From assembly GCF_041053105.1 (NCBI RefSeq), contig NZ_CP163444.1, forward strand, positions 3,906,001 to 3,970,000: a stretch of 64,000 nucleotides of DNA, read 5' to 3'. Shown in pieces: positions 7,738 to 17,828 of the stretch (the first letter of the stretch is position 1; every line of letters begins with the position of its first letter). The notes under the pieces are model-generated. The model was given only the letters and a program-made list of their open reading frames with translations. It made no database searches and had not been told where the DNA came from. Source of the DNA: Streptomyces sp. R44. GTDB lineage: Bacteria; Actinomycetota; Actinomycetes; Streptomycetales; Streptomycetaceae. The position numbers and the translations under genes were made by a program.

Positions 7738-9756
7738 TCAGTCCTCGGGGGTGTCCACCGGGGCGATGTCGATGCCCTTGGTGGTGTCCACCGCCGGGGC
7801 CGCCGTGCCGTTCGCGCTGTTCGTCAGGGCCAGCTCCTTGGGGGAGAGGACCGGCGGGCGCGTGGACGGGGTGCGGCGGGCCGAGCCCGTCCAGGCCGGG
7901 CGGGCCGGGCGCTTGACGATGGGGGCGAAGATCTCGGCGATCTCCTCCTTGCCCAGCGTCTCCTTCTCCAGCAGGGCGAGGACCAGGTTGTCGAGGACGT
8001 CGCGGTTCTCGACCAGGATCTCCCAGGCCTCGTTGTGCGCGGTCTCGATGAGCTTCTTGACCTCTTCGTCGACCAGCGCCGCGACCTCTTCCGAGTAGTC
8101 GCGCTGGTGCGCCATCTCACGGCCGAGGAAGGGCTCGGTGTTGTCGCCGCCGAACTTGATGGCGCCGAGCCGCTCGGTCATGCCGTACTGCGTGACCATC
8201 GCGCGGGCCGTGCCGGTGGCCTTCTCGATGTCGTTGGCCGCGCCCGTGGTCGGGTCGTGGAAGACGAGCTCCTCGGCCGCGCGCCCGCCCAGCATGTACG
8301 CCAGCTGGTCGAGCATCTCGTTGCGCGTGGTCGAGTACTTGTCCTCCTCCGGGAGCACCATCGTGTAGCCCAGGGCACGGCCGCGGGACAGGATGGTGAT
8401 CTTGTGGACGGGGTCGGCGTTCGGCGAGGCCGCCGCGACGAGGGCGTGGCCGCCCTCGTGGTACGCGGTGATCTTCTTCTCCTTGTCCGACATGATCCGG
8501 GTCCGCTTCTGCGGGCCCGCGACCACACGGTCGATCGCCTCGTCCAGAGCCTTGTTGTCGATCAGCTTCTGGTCGCTGCGGGCGGTGAGGAGCGCCGCCT
8601 CGTTGAGGACGTTGGAGAGGTCCGCGCCGGTGAAGCCGGGGGTGCGGCGGGCGACGGCACTGAGGTCGACGTCCGGCGCGACCGGCTTGCCCTTCTGGTG
8701 GACCTTGAGGATCTCCAGACGGCCCTGCATGTCCGGGCGGTCGACGGCGATCTGCCGGTCGAAGCGGCCGGGGCGCAGGAGGGCCGGGTCGAGGATGTCG
8801 GGGCGGTTCGTGGCGGCGATCAGGATGACGCCGCCCTTCACGTCGAAGCCGTCCATCTCGACGAGGAGCTGGTTGAGGGTCTGCTCGCGCTCGTCGTGGC
8901 CGCCGCCGAGGCCGGCGCCGCGGTGGCGTCCGACGGCGTCGATCTCGTCGACGAAGACGATCGCGGGAGCGTTGGCCTTGGCCTGCTCGAAGAGGTCGCG
9001 GACCCGGGAGGCGCCGACACCGACGAACATCTCGACGAAGTCGGAGCCGGAGATCGAGTAGAACGGCACGCCGGCCTCGCCGGCGACGGCGCGCGCGAGG
9101 AGCGTCTTGCCGGTTCCGGGCGGACCGTAGAGCAGGACGCCCTTGGGGATCTTGGCGCCGACGGCCTGGAACTTCGCGGGCTCCTGGAGGAACTCCTTGA
9201 TCTCGTGGAGTTCCTCGACGGCCTCGTCCGAGCCGGCGACGTCGGCGAACGTGGTCTTCGGCGTGTCCTTGGTGATGAGCTTCGCCTTGGACTTGCCGAA
9301 CTGCATGACGCGGGAGCCGCCGCCCTGCATCTGGTTCATCAGGAAGAGGAAGACGACCACGATGAGGACGAAGGGGAGGAGCGAGAGCAGGATCGAGACG
9401 AAGGGCGACTGCTTCGTCGGGGAGACGGTGTAGCCCTTCTCGATCTGCCCGGCCTCGAACTTCTCCTGGAGCTTGTCGGCGAGGTCCGCGCCCTGGGTGC
9501 CGATGTAGCTGGCCTGGACCTTGCTGCTCTTGTCGATCTTCTGGCCGTCGACGAGCTCGATCTTGATGATCTGCTCGTCACCGGTGGTGAGCTTTGCCTG
9601 CTTGACCTGGTTCTTGTCGATCGCCTGGACGACCTGGCCGGTGTCCACCGTCTTGTAGCCCTCGGACGAGCCGACGACCTGCATCAGCACGACCACGGCG
9701 AGGACGGCCAGCACGATCCACATGACCGGCCCACGGAAGTATCGCTTCACGTCCAT
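7738..9756 (-). CDS. ftsH: ATP-dependent zinc metalloprotease FtsH
   Basis: FtsH is a membrane-anchored AAA+ protease that degrades misfolded and regulatory proteins. The 672-residue protein has TM1 (11-28), an extracytoplasmic region (29-118), TM2 (119-140), Walker A GPPGTGKT (211-218), Walker B IVFVDEID (266-273), the SRH region with RPGRFDR, and the zinc-binding HEGGH (433-437). The C-terminal 60 residues are Pro/Ala/Thr-rich and variable, as in other Streptomyces FtsH proteins. Start is ATG 9756. It is co-directional with hpt and tilS upstream and folE downstream, the conserved actinobacterial order, although hairpins on both sides suggest separate transcripts. Confidence 0.98.
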   Translation of the reverse strand: MDVKRYFRGPVMWIVLAVLAVVVLMQVVGSSEGYKTVDTGQVVQAIDKNQVKQAKLTTGDEQIIKIELVDGQKIDKSSKVQASYIGTQGADLADKLQEKFEAGQIEKGYTVSPTKQSPFVSILLSLLPFVLIVVVFLFLMNQMQGGGSRVMQFGKSKAKLITKDTPKTTFADVAGSDEAVEELHEIKEFLQEPAKFQAVGAKIPKGVLLYGPPGTGKTLLARAVAGEAGVPFYSISGSDFVEMFVGVGASRVRDLFEQAKANAPAIVFVDEIDAVGRHRGAGLGGGHDEREQTLNQLLVEMDGFDVKGGVILIAATNRPDILDPALLRPGRFDRQIAVDRPDMQGRLEILKVHQKGKPVAPDVDLSAVARRTPGFTGADLSNVLNEAALLTARSDQKLIDNKALDEAIDRVVAGPQKRTRIMSDKEKKITAYHEGGHALVAAASPNADPVHKITILSRGRALGYTMVLPEEDKYSTTRNEMLDQLAYMLGGRAAEELVFHDPTTGAANDIEKATGTARAMVTQYGMTERLGAIKFGGDNTEPFLGREMAHQRDYSEEVAALVDEEVKKLIETAHNEAWEILVENRDVLDNLVLALLEKETLGKEEIAEIFAPIVKRPARPAWTGSARRTPSTRPPVLSPKELALTNSANGTAAPAVDTTKGIDIAPVDTPED

Positions 9757-9868
9757 CCATACGGAGCGAGTACGCCCCGTCCCTCCTGCCCGTAGGAAAA
9801 TGCTGCTGTGAGAGCTGCTGTGTGAAAAAGCTGTTCTTCGGACGGTACCTCAGCATCGTCGCCCGCGA

Positions 9869-9901
9869 CCGCCTTCCCGTGGTTCAACGGAGGGAAGGCG
9901 G
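9869..9901 (-). terminator. hpt terminator hairpin
   Basis: CCGCCTTCCC (9869-9878) pairs with GGGAAGGCGG (9892-9901) across a 13-nt loop, 28 bp after the hpt stop. It separates hpt from ftsH. No clear U-tract follows, as is common in GC-rich actinomycetes. Confidence 0.55.
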
Positions 9902-9928
9902 TGCGGGTTCCCCGTGAGGCCGGGGGAC

Positions 9929-10483
9929 TCAGCCGCCGTAGACGTGCGGGGCGAGCGTGCCGACGAACGGCAGGTTCCGGTACTTCTCCGCGTAGTCGAG
10001 GCCGTAGCCGACGACGAACTCGTTGGGGATGTCGAAGCCGATCCACTTGACGTCGATGGCGACCTTCGCGGCCTCCGGCTTGCGCAGGAGGGTGCACACC
10101 TCGAGGGAGGCGGGCTCGCGGGAGCCGAGGTTCGACAGCAGCCAGGACAGGGTCAGGCCGGAGTCGATGATGTCCTCGACGATCAGGACGTGCTTGCCCT
10201 TGATGTCGGTGTCGAGGTCCTTGAGGATCCGGACGACGCCGGAGGACTGGGTGCCGGCGCCGTAGGAGGAGACGGCCATCCAGTCCATGGTGACGGGGGT
10301 GGACAGGGCGCGAGCCAGATCCGCCATCACCATCACCGCGCCCTTGAGGACGCCGACGATGAGCAGGTCCTTGCCCGCGTATTCCGCGTCGATCTTCGCG
10401 GCCAGCTCTGCCAGCTTGGCGTCGATCTCTTCCTTGGTGATGAGCACCGACTGGAGGTCGGTGCCCATGTCCTTCTCGTTCAC
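9929..10483 (-). CDS. hpt: Hypoxanthine phosphoribosyltransferase
   Basis: Hpt salvages hypoxanthine and guanine with PRPP to IMP and GMP. The protein (184 residues from GTG 10483) has the PRPP-binding motif [11 protein letters not shown], the [18 protein letters not shown] helix with the PPi loop, and the [12 protein letters not shown] flexible-loop region. The end ALAPHVYGG is typical. GTG 10483 has a weak GAAAG upstream; an ATG at 10468 is an alternative that loses five residues. It lies directly downstream of tilS (26 bp gap), as in other actinobacteria and Bacillus, and is very probably cotranscribed with it. Confidence 0.95.
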   Translation of the reverse strand: MNEKDMGTDLQSVLITKEEIDAKLAELAAKIDAEYAGKDLLIVGVLKGAVMVMADLARALSTPVTMDWMAVSSYGAGTQSSGVVRILKDLDTDIKGKHVLIVEDIIDSGLTLSWLLSNLGSREPASLEVCTLLRKPEAAKVAIDVKWIGFDIPNEFVVGYGLDYAEKYRNLPFVGTLAPHVYGG

Positions 10484-10509
10484 CCGGGTCACTTTCGTTG
10501 CAGCGTGCG

Positions 10510-11508
10510 TCAGCCTTGCCGGATGACCAGTCTGCCACCCTGACGGCGCGCTTCGACGCGGCCGGGCAGGTTGATGGCCCCTTGACCACGCCATCCGGTG
10601 ATGAGCCGGTCGACTTCTTCGATGTGGCGGGCGAAGAGGGAGCCGGCGGGGGCGCCCTCGGCGATGACGGCGCGGCGCAGGACTCGGCGGCGTACGGCGG
10701 GGGGCAGCCCGAAGAGCTTGGCGCATTCGAGGGCGCCCGCCTCGTCGCGTACGGCGGTCTCGGCGTCGGCGGCCCAGGTGTCGAGGGCGTCGGCGTCGTC
10801 GCGGGAGAGCTGGGCCGTTCGGGCGAGGGCTTCGACGACGCCCTTGCCGAGGGCCTTCTCGAGGGCGGGGAGGCCCTCGTGGCGGAGGCGGGAGCGGGTG
10901 TAGGCGGGGTCGCTGTTGTGCGGGTCGTCCCAGACGGCGAGTTCCTGGGCGATGCAGGCCTTGCGGACGGTCTGGCGGTCGAGCTGGAGGAAGGGGCGCC
11001 GGTAGCGGCCGGAGGTGCCGGAGACGGCGGCCATGCCGGAGAGGGAGCGGATGCCGGAGCCGCGGGCGAGGCCGAGGAGGACGGTCTCGGCCTGGTCGTC
11101 GCGGGTGTGGCCGAGGAGGACCGCGGTGGCGCCGTGGCGCTCGGCGGCGGCGTCGAGGGCGGCGTACCGGGCGTCGCGGGCGGCGGCCTCGGGTCCTCCT
11201 TCGCGGCCGACGGTGACCGTGACGGACTCGACGGGGGTGAGGCCGAGGGCGGTCATGCGTCCGGCGACCTCGGCGGCCCGGGTGTCGGAGCCGTCCTGGA
11301 GGCCGTGGTCGACGGTGATGCCGCCGGCGCGTACGGGGAGTTTGCGGGCCTCGAAGGCGAGGGCGGAGGCGAGCGCCATGGAGTCGGCGCCTCCGGAGCA
11401 GGCGACGAGGACGAGCGGTTCGGAGCCGGTCGTGTTCTCGGTGATGACGTCGTGGAGTACGCGGCGGACCGCCAGGCGTATCGCCGCGACCGCAGGATGG
11501 GGACCCAT
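10510..11508 (-). CDS. tilS: tRNA(Ile)-lysidine synthase
   Basis: TilS attaches lysine to C34 of the tRNA-Ile CAU anticodon so that it reads AUA. The 332-residue protein has the PP-loop ATPase motif SGGADS (38-43), followed by GITVDHGLQ and the [15 protein letters not shown] motif characteristic of the TilS/MesJ family. The C-terminal part (residues ~230-332) is the short actinobacterial TilS tail. It is upstream of hpt and likely in the same operon. The 208 bp between its start and the metalloprotease stop show no other gene. Confidence 0.95.
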   Translation of the reverse strand: MGPHPAVAAIRLAVRRVLHDVITENTTGSEPLVLVACSGGADSMALASALAFEARKLPVRAGGITVDHGLQDGSDTRAAEVAGRMTALGLTPVESVTVTVGREGGPEAAARDARYAALDAAAERHGATAVLLGHTRDDQAETVLLGLARGSGIRSLSGMAAVSGTSGRYRRPFLQLDRQTVRKACIAQELAVWDDPHNSDPAYTRSRLRHEGLPALEKALGKGVVEALARTAQLSRDDADALDTWAADAETAVRDEAGALECAKLFGLPPAVRRRVLRRAVIAEGAPAGSLFARHIEEVDRLITGWRGQGAINLPGRVEARRQGGRLVIRQG

Positions 11509-11716
11509 GTCCGGTGCCCTTCGTGAATGGGGTGGGGTGCCTCGGTCGGAGTCTTAACGGTCGGAAAGGGGGGTTCGGTCACTCAGAGTGCGTCGATGGT
11601 GACAGAAACCCGGCCGTTACCCGAGCATTGCACGCCTCACCCCATGCCCAGGGTCCCTCGGATGGGTGATTGGTGGGGGGTTCCGAGGTGTTCCTGTGTC
11701 GTGTGCCGCTCCTGTC

Positions 11717-12856
11717 TCAGGAGTCTGCCTTACGGTGCACCCTCGCGATCCAGTCGGCGGGGGCGGCGATCTCGGTCTTGGTGGGGAGCGTGTTGGGTGA
11801 GGTCCAGACGCGGTTGAAGCCGTCCATGCCGACCTGGTCGACGACGGCGCGGACGAAGCGCTCGCCGTCGCGGTACTGGCGGAGCTTGGCGTCGAGGCCG
11901 AGGAGCCTGCGCAGGGCGAGGTCGAGGCGGGAGGCGCCGCGGGCGCGGCGGGCCTGGAACTTCTCGCGGATCTCGGCGACGGAGGGGACGACCTGGGGTC
12001 CGACGCCGTCCATGACGTAGTCGGCGTGGCCTTCGAGGAGCGACATGACGGCGGTGAGGCGGCCGAGGATCTCGCGCTGTTCGGGGGTCTGGACGAGTTC
12101 GACGAGGGAGGGGGAGGGTTCGCCCTCCTCACCCTCGGGGCGGCCGCCGGCGAGGGTCTGGGCGGCTTCGCGGAGGCGTTCGACGACGGTGCCGGGGTCG
12201 ACGTCGGTGGCGGCGAGGAATGACTGGATCTCGCCCTGGAGGTGGTCGCGGAGCCAGGGGACGGCGGTGAACTGGGTGCGGTGGGTCTCCTCGTGGAGGC
12301 AGACCCAGAGCCGGAAGTCGTGCGGGGAGACGTCGAGTTCGCGTTCGACGTGGACGACGTTCGGGGCGACGAGGAGGAGGCGTCCGCCGCCGTTGGCGCC
12401 GGCGGGGAGGTCGCGGGTGGCGGGGGCGAAGGTCTCGTACTGGCCGAGGATGCGGGAGGCCAGGAAGGACAGCAGCATCCCGAGTTCGACGCCGGTGACC
12501 TTGCCGCCGACGGCGCCGAGGAGGGCGCTGCCGGCGTTGCCGGAGCGGCGCTCCTGCATCTTGCCGAGGAGCGGGGTGAGGAGTTCGCGGAAGCCGGCGA
12601 CGTTGGCCTTGATCCAGCCGACGCGGTCGACGACGAGGACGGGGGTGTCGTGCGGTTCGGCGCCCTCGGGGATCATCCGGGTGTAGGCGCGGACGTGTTC
12701 CTCGGAGGCCTTGGCGTGCCTGCGGAGTTCGGCGACGACCTCGCGGGCCTCGTCGCGGCTGACTTCGGGTCCGGGCCGCACGAGGCGGGTCGCGGTCGCG
12801 ACCGCGAGGTTCCAGTCGACCATCCCGGATGTGCCTGCGCCACCGATGCTCGTCAT
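11717..12856 (-). CDS. Zinc-dependent metalloprotease-like protein (DUF2342 family)
   Basis: This 379-residue protein belongs to the actinobacterial family annotated as zinc-dependent metalloprotease or F420-biosynthesis-associated protein, found between dacB and tilS across actinobacteria. The putative zinc motif HEETH is visible in CLHEETHRTQFTAVPWL (about residue 232), and a WIKANVAGFRELLTP helix lies in the N-terminal half. The substrate is unknown. There is no signal peptide. The start ATG 12856 lacks a Shine-Dalgarno; TACGGT lies six bases upstream, suggesting a leaderless transcript. The neighbours dacB and tilS are the usual ones. Confidence 0.88.
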   Translation of the reverse strand: MTSIGGAGTSGMVDWNLAVATATRLVRPGPEVSRDEAREVVAELRRHAKASEEHVRAYTRMIPEGAEPHDTPVLVVDRVGWIKANVAGFRELLTPLLGKMQERRSGNAGSALLGAVGGKVTGVELGMLLSFLASRILGQYETFAPATRDLPAGANGGGRLLLVAPNVVHVERELDVSPHDFRLWVCLHEETHRTQFTAVPWLRDHLQGEIQSFLAATDVDPGTVVERLREAAQTLAGGRPEGEEGEPSPSLVELVQTPEQREILGRLTAVMSLLEGHADYVMDGVGPQVVPSVAEIREKFQARRARGASRLDLALRRLLGLDAKLRQYRDGERFVRAVVDQVGMDGFNRVWTSPNTLPTKTEIAAPADWIARVHRKADS

Positions 12857-12868
12857 GCGTCAACCGTA
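12854..12868 (-). promoter_or_regulatory. -10 element of a leaderless transcript for the metalloprotease gene
   Basis: On the minus strand TACGGT (12868-12863) is followed by six bases and the ATG at 12856. No ribosome binding site is present, matching the spacing seen at folP and several other genes here. Confidence 0.5.
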
Positions 12869-12915
12869 CGGGCTCGGCGCCTGTTCGGTGAGGGTTCGAA
12901 GCGGGGCGTGTGGGC

Positions 12916-14235
12916 TCACTTCCGGCCCGCGAGGGCGGCGGAGAGCCGGTCGAGGGCGGGCTGTGCCTCGTACGGGGAGGGGGTGCGGCCGGCGAGGAAC
13001 GCGAAGGCGAGGAGACGTCCGTCGGGGGTGACGACGGTTCCGGCGAGCGTGTTGACGCCCGTGAGGGTGCCGGTCTTGGCGCGGACGAGCCCGGCGCCGG
13101 CGGGGGCGCTGTCGAAGCGGCCGGCGAGGGTGCCGGTGAAGCCGCCGACGGGCAGTCCGGTGAGGAGGGGGCGCAGGGCGGGGCGGGCGGGGTCGGCCGC
13201 CCGGGTGAGGAGTCCGGTGAGGAGGGCGGCGGAGACGCGGTCGCGCCGGTCGAGTCCGCTGCCGTCGGCGAACCGGGCCCCGGCGACGGGGACGCCGAGC
13301 CGGGCGAGCTCGTCGCGCACGGCCTTCTCGGCGCCCTGGAAGCTCGCGGGCTGCCTGCGGGCGAGGGCGGTCTGCCGGGCGAGGGCCTCGGCGAGGTCGT
13401 TGTCGCTGTTCGTGAGGGTCCGCTCGACGAGGTCGGCGAGGGGGGCGGAGTACGTACGGGCGAGGGGGGCGCCCTGGGGGGTGCGGCCGGGGGCGGGCTC
13501 GCCGGTGACCTTGATCCCGGCCTCGGTGAGGAGGCCGGCGAAGGCGGTGGCGGTGTCGCCGGCCGGGTCGGCGGTGCGGGGGGCGGGGCCGCTGCGGCTG
13601 TCGTCGAGGCGTCCTTCGCGGGTCATGAGGGCGACGACGGGGGCGATGTTCTCGTTGGGGCCGATGGGGTGGAGGGCGGGGCCCTTGTAGAGGCTCGTGT
13701 CGTGGGCGAGGCGTACGGAGGTGCGGCCGCGGGCCTTGAGGGCGCGGGCGGTGTCGGCGGCGAGGGCCTTGAGACGGGCCCGGTCGAGGGTGGGGTCGCC
13801 GCCGCCGGTGAGGGTGACGGTCCCGCCGTCGGGGGAGGCGGTGACGGTGGTGGGGATGCGGTGCTCGGGGCCGAGGGCGGAGAGCGCGGCAGCGGCGGTG
13901 GCGATCTTGACCGTGGAGGCGGGCGTCATGGGGGTGCTCGCGCCCTCGCCGTAGAGCTGCCCGCCGGTGGCGGTGTCGACGACGGAGGCGGTACGGAGCG
14001 GGCCGAGGCCGGGGTCGGCGAGGAGCGGGACGAGGAGGGCGGCGAGGTCGGCGTCGCGTCCCCGGGGGGCCGGGGCGTGACGCGTGCCACCCGTCGTGGG
14101 GGCGGCGGCGAGGGCCCGCTCGGCCGTACGCTGGCCTCCGTCCCATGGTCCGGCGGCGGTGACGGCCGCGGCGGCCAGGACGAGACCGAGGGCGGCGGAG
14201 CCCGCCGTGAACTGCCACGTCCTCGGCTCCGGCAT
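12916..14235 (-). CDS. dacB: D-alanyl-D-alanine carboxypeptidase/endopeptidase (PBP4, peptidase S13)
   Basis: This penicillin-binding protein trims the terminal D-Ala from peptidoglycan stem peptides and may cut crosslinks. The protein (439 residues from ATG 14235) has an N-terminal hydrophobic signal/anchor (residues ~8-28) and the three serine-acylase motifs: SxxK as STVK (107-110), SxN as SDN within TLTNSDNDLAEAL, and KTG within VRAKTGTL. GGGDPTL is typical of PBP4. An upstream ATG (14280) would add 15 residues, but AAAGGGG sits better before 14235. It is divergent from ppa with about 100 bp between. Confidence 0.95.
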   Translation of the reverse strand: MPEPRTWQFTAGSAALGLVLAAAAVTAAGPWDGGQRTAERALAAAPTTGGTRHAPAPRGRDADLAALLVPLLADPGLGPLRTASVVDTATGGQLYGEGASTPMTPASTVKIATAAAALSALGPEHRIPTTVTASPDGGTVTLTGGGDPTLDRARLKALAADTARALKARGRTSVRLAHDTSLYKGPALHPIGPNENIAPVVALMTREGRLDDSRSGPAPRTADPAGDTATAFAGLLTEAGIKVTGEPAPGRTPQGAPLARTYSAPLADLVERTLTNSDNDLAEALARQTALARRQPASFQGAEKAVRDELARLGVPVAGARFADGSGLDRRDRVSAALLTGLLTRAADPARPALRPLLTGLPVGGFTGTLAGRFDSAPAGAGLVRAKTGTLTGVNTLAGTVVTPDGRLLAFAFLAGRTPSPYEAQPALDRLSAALAGRK

Positions 14236-14337
14236 TGCTGACCAGCCCCTTTCGCGATCACACACGTGCGTGAGGGACACTTAATCACCGCGCGCCGTCG
14301 CGAGCATTCACTTGTGTTGATTCAGGAGGAGCCACCC

Positions 14338-14829
14338 GTGGAGTTCGACGTTCTCATCGAGATCCCGAAGGGATCGCGGAACAAGTACGAGGTCGACCAC
14401 GAGACCGGTCGCATCCGCCTGGACCGTCGCCTCTTCACGTCGACGGCCTACCCGACCGACTACGGCTACGTCGAGAACACCCTCGGCGAGGACGGCGACC
14501 CGCTGGACGCGCTCGTGATCCTCGACGAGCCGACCTTCCCGGGCTGCCTGATCAAGTGCCGCGCCATCGGCATGTTCCGCATGACGGACGAGGCCGGCGG
14601 CGACGACAAGCTGCTGTGCGTGCCGGCGACGGACCCGCGCATGGAGCACCTGCGCGACATCCACCACGTGGCCGAGTTCGACCGCCTGGAGATCCAGCAC
14701 TTCTTCGAGGTCTACAAGGACCTGGAGCCGGGCAAGTCCGTCGAGGGCGCCGACTGGGTCGGCCGCGCCGAGGCCGAGGCCGAGATCGAGAAGTCTTACG
14801 CGCGCGCCAAGGAGCAGGGCGGCCACTGA
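14338..14829 (+). CDS. ppa: Inorganic pyrophosphatase
   Basis: Ppa hydrolyses pyrophosphate to two phosphates and pulls biosynthetic reactions forward. The 163-residue family I enzyme has [24 protein letters not shown] and the metal-binding signature DGDPLDALV. Start GTG 14338 has a strong AGGAGGA (14324-14330) at 7 nt. A strong terminator follows at 14852-14883. It is divergent from dacB, as in other actinobacteria. Confidence 0.98.
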   Translation: MEFDVLIEIPKGSRNKYEVDHETGRIRLDRRLFTSTAYPTDYGYVENTLGEDGDPLDALVILDEPTFPGCLIKCRAIGMFRMTDEAGGDDKLLCVPATDPRMEHLRDIHHVAEFDRLEIQHFFEVYKDLEPGKSVEGADWVGRAEAEAEIEKSYARAKEQGGH

Positions 14830-14851
14830 GCCCCCGCTCGCGTGACATGTG

Positions 14852-14883
14852 AAGGCGGTGCACCTCTTGGGGTGCACCGCCTT
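14852..14883 (+). terminator. ppa terminator
   Basis: AAGGCGGTGCACC (14852-14864) pairs perfectly with GGTGCACCGCCTT (14871-14883) across a 6-nt loop, 22 bp after the ppa stop and followed by TTCG. This is a typical strong hairpin. Confidence 0.85.
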
Positions 14884-14944
14884 TCGCACATCCGTCGCAC
14901 CTTCATACTGGAATCCACGATTCCCTGGGGATGAGGCGGAGAGA

Positions 14945-16603
14945 GTGGTGGCGGAGCCGGAGGGCCCCGAGGAGGCTCCTGAGGACCGGAAGCCGCAGTC
15001 GGACGAGGCGCGGAGCGCGTTCGTGCCGCCGGCCGGGGTGGAGCAGCCCGCGCCGCCCGAGGAGGATCAGCCGACCTCCGAGTTCGCCCTTCCCCCGGGC
15101 CTGACGACGGAGCCGGTGCAGGAGCCGGAGGGTTCGGCGTTCGCCCCGCCCGCCACATACTCGGCCAAGGACTCCCCGCCCGCGTTCACCCCGGCGTACG
15201 GGGTGCCGCTGGTGCGGCTCCCGCAGGACGCTCCGTGGCAGGACCGGATGCGGACGATGCTGCGGCTGCCGGTGGGTGAGCGGCCGGTGCCGGAGGCGCC
15301 GCGCAAGGAGGACGAGTCCGGGCCCTCGGTGCCGCGTGTGCTCGACCTGACCCTCCGCATCGGCGAGCTGCTGCTCGCGGGCGGGGAGGGCGCGGAGGAC
15401 GTCGAGGCGGCGATGTTCGCGATCTGCCGCTCGTACGGTCTGGACCGGGTCGAGCCGACGGTGACGTTCACCCTGTTGTCCGTCACCTACCAGCCCTCGC
15501 TCGTGGACGACCCGATCACGGCGAACCGGACGGTACGGCGCCGGGGCACGGACTACACGCGGCTCGCGGCGGTGTACCAGCTGCTTGCGGACATCAACGC
15601 GCAGGCACACGAGGTGACGCCGGAGGAGGCGTACCGGCGGCTGGCTGAGATCCGGCGGAACCGGCACCCCTACCCGGGCTGGGTCCTGACGGCGGCGGCC
15701 GGCGTCCTGGCCGGTGCGGCCTCGGTGCTGCTCGGCGGCGGTCCGACGGTCTTCTTCGTGGCGGCGCTCGGCGCGGTCCTCGGCGACCGGCTCGCGTGGC
15801 TGTTCGCGGGGCGCGGGATGCCGGAGTTCTACCAGTTCCTGGTGGCGGCGATGCCGCCGGCGGCGATGGGCGTGCTCCTGACGATGCTGCACGCGGACCT
15901 GCGTCCGTCGGCGGTGATCACGGGTGGCCTGTTCGCGCTGATTCCGGGGCGGGCGCTCGTCGCGGCCGTGCAGGACGGTCTGACCGGCTTCTACATCACG
16001 GCCTCGGCCCGGCTCCTGGAGGTCGCGTACTTCTTCGTCGCGATCGTGGTGGGCGTGCTGTCGGTGCTGTACATCGCGGTGCAGTTCGACGCGCAGCTGA
16101 ATCCGGAGGGGGCGCTGCGGGCGGTGGAGCGGCCGGTGACGCAGACCCTGGCGTCGATGGTGCTGTGCGCGACCTTCGCGATCCTGTTGCAGCAGTCGCG
16201 GGGCACGGTGCTGTTCGCGACGCTGAACGGCGGGGTGGCGTGGGTGATCTACGCGTCGATCGCGGTGACCGCCGAGGGTTCGACGGTGATGGCGACGGCG
16301 GTGGCGGCCGGTCTGGTGGGCCTCTTCGGGCAGCTGATCGCCCGCTATCACCACACCTCGTCGCTGCCGTACGTGACGGCCGCGATCGGTCCGCTGCTGC
16401 CCGGTTCCGCGACGTACTTCGGGGTGCTCGCGATCGCCCAGAACAACCTGGACCAGGGCTTCGCCTCGCTCGCGAAGGCGGCGGCGCTCGCCCTGGCGAT
16501 CGCGATCGGCGTGAACCTGGGAAGCGAGCTGGCCCGCCTCTTCATGCAGGCCCCGGGCGCGGCGGCGGCGCGGCGCGCGGCGAAGCGCACCCGGGGTTTC
16601 TAG
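14945..16603 (+). CDS. Threonine/serine exporter-like membrane protein (ThrE family)
   Basis: This 552-residue protein (GTG 14945; GAGGCGG just upstream, with GTG 14948 as alternative) has an acidic, Pro-rich N-terminal ~120 residues, a soluble DUF1212 segment (RIGELLLAGGEGAEDVEAAMFAICRSYGL), and about ten membrane helices (residues ~235-540) covering the ThrE/YjjP and ThrB_c parts in one chain. Corynebacterium ThrE exports threonine and serine; substrate here is inferred. A -10-like CATACT lies at 14905, just after the ppa terminator. The first in-frame ATG (14849) falls inside the terminator and is not used. Confidence 0.85.
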   Translation: MVAEPEGPEEAPEDRKPQSDEARSAFVPPAGVEQPAPPEEDQPTSEFALPPGLTTEPVQEPEGSAFAPPATYSAKDSPPAFTPAYGVPLVRLPQDAPWQDRMRTMLRLPVGERPVPEAPRKEDESGPSVPRVLDLTLRIGELLLAGGEGAEDVEAAMFAICRSYGLDRVEPTVTFTLLSVTYQPSLVDDPITANRTVRRRGTDYTRLAAVYQLLADINAQAHEVTPEEAYRRLAEIRRNRHPYPGWVLTAAAGVLAGAASVLLGGGPTVFFVAALGAVLGDRLAWLFAGRGMPEFYQFLVAAMPPAAMGVLLTMLHADLRPSAVITGGLFALIPGRALVAAVQDGLTGFYITASARLLEVAYFFVAIVVGVLSVLYIAVQFDAQLNPEGALRAVERPVTQTLASMVLCATFAILLQQSRGTVLFATLNGGVAWVIYASIAVTAEGSTVMATAVAAGLVGLFGQLIARYHHTSSLPYVTAAIGPLLPGSATYFGVLAIAQNNLDQGFASLAKAAALALAIAIGVNLGSELARLFMQAPGAAAARRAAKRTRGF

Positions 16604-16612
16604 GTCCGGTTC

Positions 16613-17305
16613 CTACCGCTTGGCGTGACGGCCGCGCGGGTTCGGGGTGCCGGGGGCGTCGTGGTCGCTGTGCTGCGGGTTCTTCTTCGACTGGGAACGG
16701 GCCCGGAGGAGCTCGATCACGACGGGGATCACGGAGATCAGGACGATCCCGACGAGGATCATCTCGATGTGCTTGTGGACGAACTCGATCTTGCCGAGGG
16801 AGGCGCCGAGCAGGGTCACACCCGCGCCCCACAGCACGCCACCGATGATGTTGAACGTGATGAACGAGCGGTAGTTCATCTTGCTGACGCCCGCGATGAT
16901 CGGCGTGAACGTCCGGATGATCGGGACGAAGCGGGCCAGGATCAGCGACTTGGGGCCGTGCTTCTCGAAGAACTCGTGCGCCTTCTCGACGTTCTCCTGC
17001 TTGAAGAGCTTGGAGTCGGGGCGCTTGAAGAGGGACGGCCCGACCTTGCGGCCGAAGAGATAGCCGACCTGGTCGCCGACGATGGCGGCGGCCGCCACCA
17101 GGGTGCACACCAGCCACAGCGGCGTGTCCAGCTTGTTCGTGGTGACGAGCAGGCCGGTGGTGAAGAGCAGCGAGTCGCCGGGCAGGAAGAACCCGATGAG
17201 GAGGCCGGACTCGGCGAAGACGATGACCAGGACACCGATCAGACCAAAGGTCTGGATCAGATAGTCCGGGTCCAGCCAGCTCGGTCCGAGGGCAAGCGTG
17301 TTCAC
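16613..17305 (-). CDS. DedA family (SNARE-associated/VTT) membrane protein
   Basis: This 230-residue protein has the DedA signature: FAESGLLIGFFLPGDSLLF near the N-terminus, GDQVGYLFGRKVG, and FFEKHGPKSLILARFVPIIRTF, with the re-entrant-helix residues typical of lipid scramblase-like VTT proteins. About five hydrophobic segments are present. DedA proteins take part in undecaprenyl-phosphate or phospholipid flipping; the specific substrate here is unknown. Start GTG 17305 is preceded by AGGAG at 10 nt; an upstream extension to 17464 is Pro-rich and unlike the family. The tail is basic. It converges on the ThrE-like gene with 9 bp between. Confidence 0.9.
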   Translation of the reverse strand: MNTLALGPSWLDPDYLIQTFGLIGVLVIVFAESGLLIGFFLPGDSLLFTTGLLVTTNKLDTPLWLVCTLVAAAAIVGDQVGYLFGRKVGPSLFKRPDSKLFKQENVEKAHEFFEKHGPKSLILARFVPIIRTFTPIIAGVSKMNYRSFITFNIIGGVLWGAGVTLLGASLGKIEFVHKHIEMILVGIVLISVIPVVIELLRARSQSKKNPQHSDHDAPGTPNPRGRHAKR

Positions 17306-17456
17306 GGGTTCCGGGCTCCTGCGGTCGGTGGGGGTTCGGGGGACGGCTGGCCCCAAGCTATCAACGCGGGCAGGAGGCCCCCGGTTCCACCCGGCCCCCA
17401 CGGGATGCGGACCCGGCCCGCCGGCCCGAGGCTTGGGGGTCAGGAGGTGCATGCCG

Positions 17457-17825
17457 ATGGGCATCGACGAGTACGGGGGCGGCCAGGGGCCGCACCCCGA
17501 AGTGCTGGTCGTGACGACGAACGACGTGCCGGGCTACGAGGTCCGGCAGGTCATCGGCGAGGTCTTCGGACTCACCGTCCGGTCCCGTCATCTGGGCAGC
17601 CAGATCGGCGCCGGCCTGAAGTCGATGATCGGCGGCGAGCTGAAGGGGCTGACGAAGACCCTCGTGGAGACCCGCAACCAGGCGATGGAACGCCTGGTGG
17701 AGCAGGCCAGGGCGCGCGGCGCGAACGCCGTGCTCATGTTCCGCTTCGACGTGACGGAAGCGGCGGACGTGGGCACGGAGGTGTGCGCCTACGGCACGGC
17801 GGTGGTGATCGGGCCGCGCGCCTGA
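17457..17825 (+). CDS. YbjQ family (DUF74) heavy-metal-binding-like protein
   Basis: This 122-residue protein (ATG 17457, AGGAGG at 17442-17447 with 9 nt spacing; ATG 17451 is too close) has the YbjQ pattern: VVTTNDVPGYEVRQVIGEVFG, then a GSQIGAGLKSMIGGELKGLTK loop, then ANAVLMFRFDV. The family forms pentameric beta-sheet rings. Heavy-metal binding is often stated, but no function is established. It ends four bases before the convergent TipAL-like gene. Confidence 0.88.
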   Translation: MGIDEYGGGQGPHPEVLVVTTNDVPGYEVRQVIGEVFGLTVRSRHLGSQIGAGLKSMIGGELKGLTKTLVETRNQAMERLVEQARARGANAVLMFRFDVTEAADVGTEVCAYGTAVVIGPRA

Positions 17826-17828
17826 GGC

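Noticed and set aside
7414..9795. 793-codon plus-strand frame opposite ftsH
   Set aside because: It is the antisense shadow of ftsH, whose motifs are unambiguous; the shadow has no conserved motif.
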